Shown here piece after piece: positions 62,080 through 64,000 of a DNA stretch of 64,000 nucleotides (position 1 is its first letter; each line of letters starts with the position of its first letter). The DNA is taken from the NCBI RefSeq assembly GCF_018860805.1, contig NZ_JAHKQR010000003.1:186001-250000 (forward strand), in the 5' to 3' direction. The notes under the pieces were generated by a model. That model worked only from the letters and a program-made list of their open reading frames with translations. It searched no databases and was not told where the DNA came from. The position numbers and the translations under genes were made by a program. Source of the DNA: Aestuariibacter sp. A3R04. Lineage in GTDB: Bacteria > Pseudomonadota > Gammaproteobacteria > Enterobacterales > Alteromonadaceae.

Positions 62080-64000
62080 CTAAATCACAGAAGCCAGTTC
62101 GCTGCCCTGGCGAATGGCAAATTTAGCGTCTAACTCACCCGCCTTAAACGCGCCACCAATAACGTGCACGCTATGTCCTCGGGTTTTAAGCGCTTCTGCC
62201 AGCCCATTGTTGGGTTCCTGACCTGCGCAGACGATCACGTTGTCCACTGCCAGCACTTTTTCTTCTCCGTTGTGAACAATATGTAGCCCGTCGTCGCTGA
62301 CTTTCTGATATTCCACACTATTAAAAAATTCTACGTCGTTTTTCTTAAGTGTGGTTCTGTGGATCCATCCGGTGGTTTTGCCTAAACCCGCCCCTACCTT
62401 AGTCTTCTTTCGTTGTAGTAAATACACTTTTCTGGCCGGGGTTGGCTTGGCTGGAGTCATTAATCCCGCTGCTTCGGAATAGGCTTTGTCAATGCCCCAG
62501 TTTACCAGCCATTTATCGGGTTGTGTGGTTAAACTTTCCTGCTCAACCAGGAATTCTGCCACATCAAAGCCGATACCGCCGGCACCGATAATAGCCACGG
62601 AACCACCGACTTTGTCTGGGTTTGCAAACACATCGAGATATCCCATGACTTTGGTATGGTCGCTGCCGGGTATTCGTAACGTGCGCGGGGTAATGCCAGT
62701 GGCAATCACGATGTCATCAAATTTGGTTTGCTCGAAAGACGCTGCGGTAAGATGCTCACCAAGCTTTAATGTAACGCCGTGTTTTCGTAGTTGCACACGG
62801 AAGTAGCGCAGGGTTTCGTAAAACTCTTCTTTACCAGGTATTTGCTTGGCAATATTAAACTGCCCGCCAATATCGCCAGCCTGATCGAACAGGGTAACAT
62901 CATGCCCTTTCGCGGCCGCGTTGATGGCAAAGGCGCATCCCGCTGGCCCGGCCCCCACTACCGCAATGTGTTTTGGCGCGTCTACTCGGGGGAAGTTGAG
63001 TTCAGTTTCGTAGCACGCCCGTGGATTAACTAAACAGCTTGCACGTTGCTGCTTAAAAACATGGTCCAGGCACGCCTGATTGCAAGCGATACAGGTATTG
63101 ATTTCGTTAGTTCTGCCCTCAGCAGCTTTAATGACGAGATCGGGGTCGGCCAGAAAAGGCCTGGCCATAGATACCATGTCGGCATCGCCGTTTTGCAGTA
63201 CTTGCTCTGCCACATCAGGCATATTAATGCGATTGGTGGTGATAAGCGGTAGCGATACTTCCGCTTTCATCCGTTTAGTTATCCATGTAAATGCCGCGCG
63301 AGGTACAGAAGTGGCGATAGTGGGAACTCTGGCTTCATGCCAGCCGATACCGGTATTAATCATTGTTGCGCCGGCTTCTTCAATGGCTTTTGCCAGATAC
63401 ACTACATCAGACCAACTCGCGCCGCCTTCCACCAGATCCAGCATAGACAGGCGATAAATAATAATGAAGTGCGGCCCCACGGCAGCCCGAACACTTTTTA
63501 CGGTTTCTATGGCAAACCTGGCTCGGTTCTCCAGACTTCCACCCCATTCATCGGTGCGCTTATTGGTTCGCTCGCAGAAAAATTGATTTATAAGGTAGCC
63601 TTCAGAACCCATGATTTCCACGCCGTCGTATTGTGCATCCTGGGCAAGCCTGGCCGCGTTAGCAAATTGCTTGAGGGTTTTCTGAATGCCTCGTTTGGTG
63701 AGTGCTCTGGGCTTAAACGGAGAAATAGGTGACTTTAAGGCAGACGGCGCTACTGCAAATGGGTGATAGCCGTAGCGGCCTGCGTGCAGCAACTGCATGC
63801 AGATTTTGCCGTTTTCACTATGCACTGCCTGGGTGATTTTACGGTGTTGTTTAACGTGCTTATTGCTCGACATGCGGCTGCTGAAAGGTGCAACCCAGCC
63901 GGCAATATTCGGGCTAATGCCGCCGGTAACAATTAATCCCACCCCTCCTTTAGCTCGCTCTTGATAAAAAGCGGCCAGTTTGTCAATGCCATGTTTTTCT
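62080..64000 (-). CDS. fadH: 2,4-dienoyl-CoA reductase (FadH), 5'-partial
   Basis: The frame remains open to the window edge: residues AAFYQERAKGG, read from bases beyond 63942, fit directly before VGLIVTGGIS, so the true start is outside. The N-terminal old-yellow-enzyme barrel (MQLLHAGRYGYHP, GVEIMGSEGYLINQFF, RTDEWGGSLENRARF) is followed by the 4Fe-4S cysteines CIACNQACLD and ASCLVNPRAC. Then come the FAD and NADPH domains (AVVGAGPAGCAFAINAAAKG, VAIIGAGGIGFDVAEFL). It reduces 2,4-dienoyl-CoA during unsaturated fatty-acid oxidation. About 640 of 670 residues are present. Unrelated to the sugar loci. Confidence 0.93.
   Translation of the reverse strand, partial: EKHGIDKLAAFYQERAKGGVGLIVTGGISPNIAGWVAPFSSRMSSNKHVKQHRKITQAVHSENGKICMQLLHAGRYGYHPFAVAPSALKSPISPFKPRALTKRGIQKTLKQFANAARLAQDAQYDGVEIMGSEGYLINQFFCERTNKRTDEWGGSLENRARFAIETVKSVRAAVGPHFIIIYRLSMLDLVEGGASWSDVVYLAKAIEEAGATMINTGIGWHEARVPTIATSVPRAAFTWITKRMKAEVSLPLITTNRINMPDVAEQVLQNGDADMVSMARPFLADPDLVIKAAEGRTNEINTCIACNQACLDHVFKQQRASCLVNPRACYETELNFPRVDAPKHIAVVGAGPAGCAFAINAAAKGHDVTLFDQAGDIGGQFNIAKQIPGKEEFYETLRYFRVQLRKHGVTLKLGEHLTAASFEQTKFDDIVIATGITPRTLRIPGSDHTKVMGYLDVFANPDKVGGSVAIIGAGGIGFDVAEFLVEQESLTTQPDKWLVNWGIDKAYSEAAGLMTPAKPTPARKVYLLQRKKTKVGAGLGKTTGWIHRTTLKKNDVEFFNSVEYQKVSDDGLHIVHNGEEKVLAVDNVIVCAGQEPNNGLAEALKTRGHSVHVIGGAFKAGELDAKFAIRQGSELASVI

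Noticed and set aside
1..64000. CRISPR arrays, tRNA/rRNA genes, integrases or insertion-sequence ends
   Set aside because: None recognised by eye on either strand; the two long palindromes lack transposase genes and target-site duplications.

Overview
The window looks like the chromosome of a marine, polysaccharide-degrading gammaproteobacterium of the Alteromonadales type (Alteromonas/Paraglaciecola-like). The reasons are the density of TonB-dependent receptors (TBDRs) of the 'VRGIRxSL' type, a tryptophan-halogenase-like gene beside one of them, sulfatases, GH3/GH9/GH16/GH43/GH-A enzymes, a PEP-CTERM protein, SelO and FadH. This placement is inferred from protein families. No rRNA, tRNA, CRISPR array, integrase or intact insertion sequence was recognised.

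Layout. 0-1.3 kb: 3' part of a secreted VCBS/ASPIC protein. 1.3-6.4 kb: TetR-controlled EmrAB-like efflux pair, a PagL-like lipid A deacylase gene broken by one in-frame stop, and a MarR regulator divergent from a DUF2798 membrane protein. 6.4-11.4 kb: decayed SnoaL-like fragment, an exported amidohydrolase fused to a RidA domain, and a convergent TRAP transporter (dctP-dctQ-dctM). 11.5-17.7 kb: truncated sulfatase, then a tight four-gene operon TBDR > cytochrome c/PA14-like > PQQ-type propeller > ThuA lipoprotein, which looks like an envelope glycoside-oxidising system. 17.9-28.9 kb: beta-glucan-type locus with GH3, TBDR, Trp-halogenase-like flavoprotein, membrane-anchored AraC regulator and GH9. 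28.9-31.3 kb: SelO and a PEP-CTERM protein.

31.3-45.6 kb: galactan/galactose locus. One strand carries an enolase-superfamily dehydratase, TBDR, DgoK, DgoA, SSS symporter, sulfatase and a large GH-A enzyme. The other carries an IclR regulator fused to an SMP-30 lactonase, then an SDR dehydrogenase. Together these supply a De Ley-Doudoroff-type route: sugar > lactone > aldonate > 2-keto-3-deoxy-aldonate > 6-phosphate > pyruvate + glyceraldehyde-3-phosphate. IclR-type boxes (TGGAA-N5-TTCCA) sit at both promoters. 45.9-51.4 kb: D-amino-acid locus with a DSD-type D-serine dehydratase, RpiR regulator, N-acyl-D-amino-acid deacylase, RidA and SSS symporter.

51.4-62 kb: a lipoprotein joining carbohydrate-binding modules to a metallo-beta-lactamase fold, a HupE/UreJ protein with an EF-hand followed by a TBDR (probable metal uptake), then GH43, aldose epimerase and GH16. 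Two long perfect palindromes (54 bp and 50 bp), each centred on a CCGG LacI-type operator core, lie upstream of the MBL gene and between GH43 and the epimerase. 62-64 kb: 5'-truncated FadH.

The strongest candidates for undescribed biology are the ThuA/propeller/cytochrome c/TBDR operon, the IclR-SMP-30 fusion with its operators, the CBM-MBL lipoprotein, and the paired perfect palindromes.
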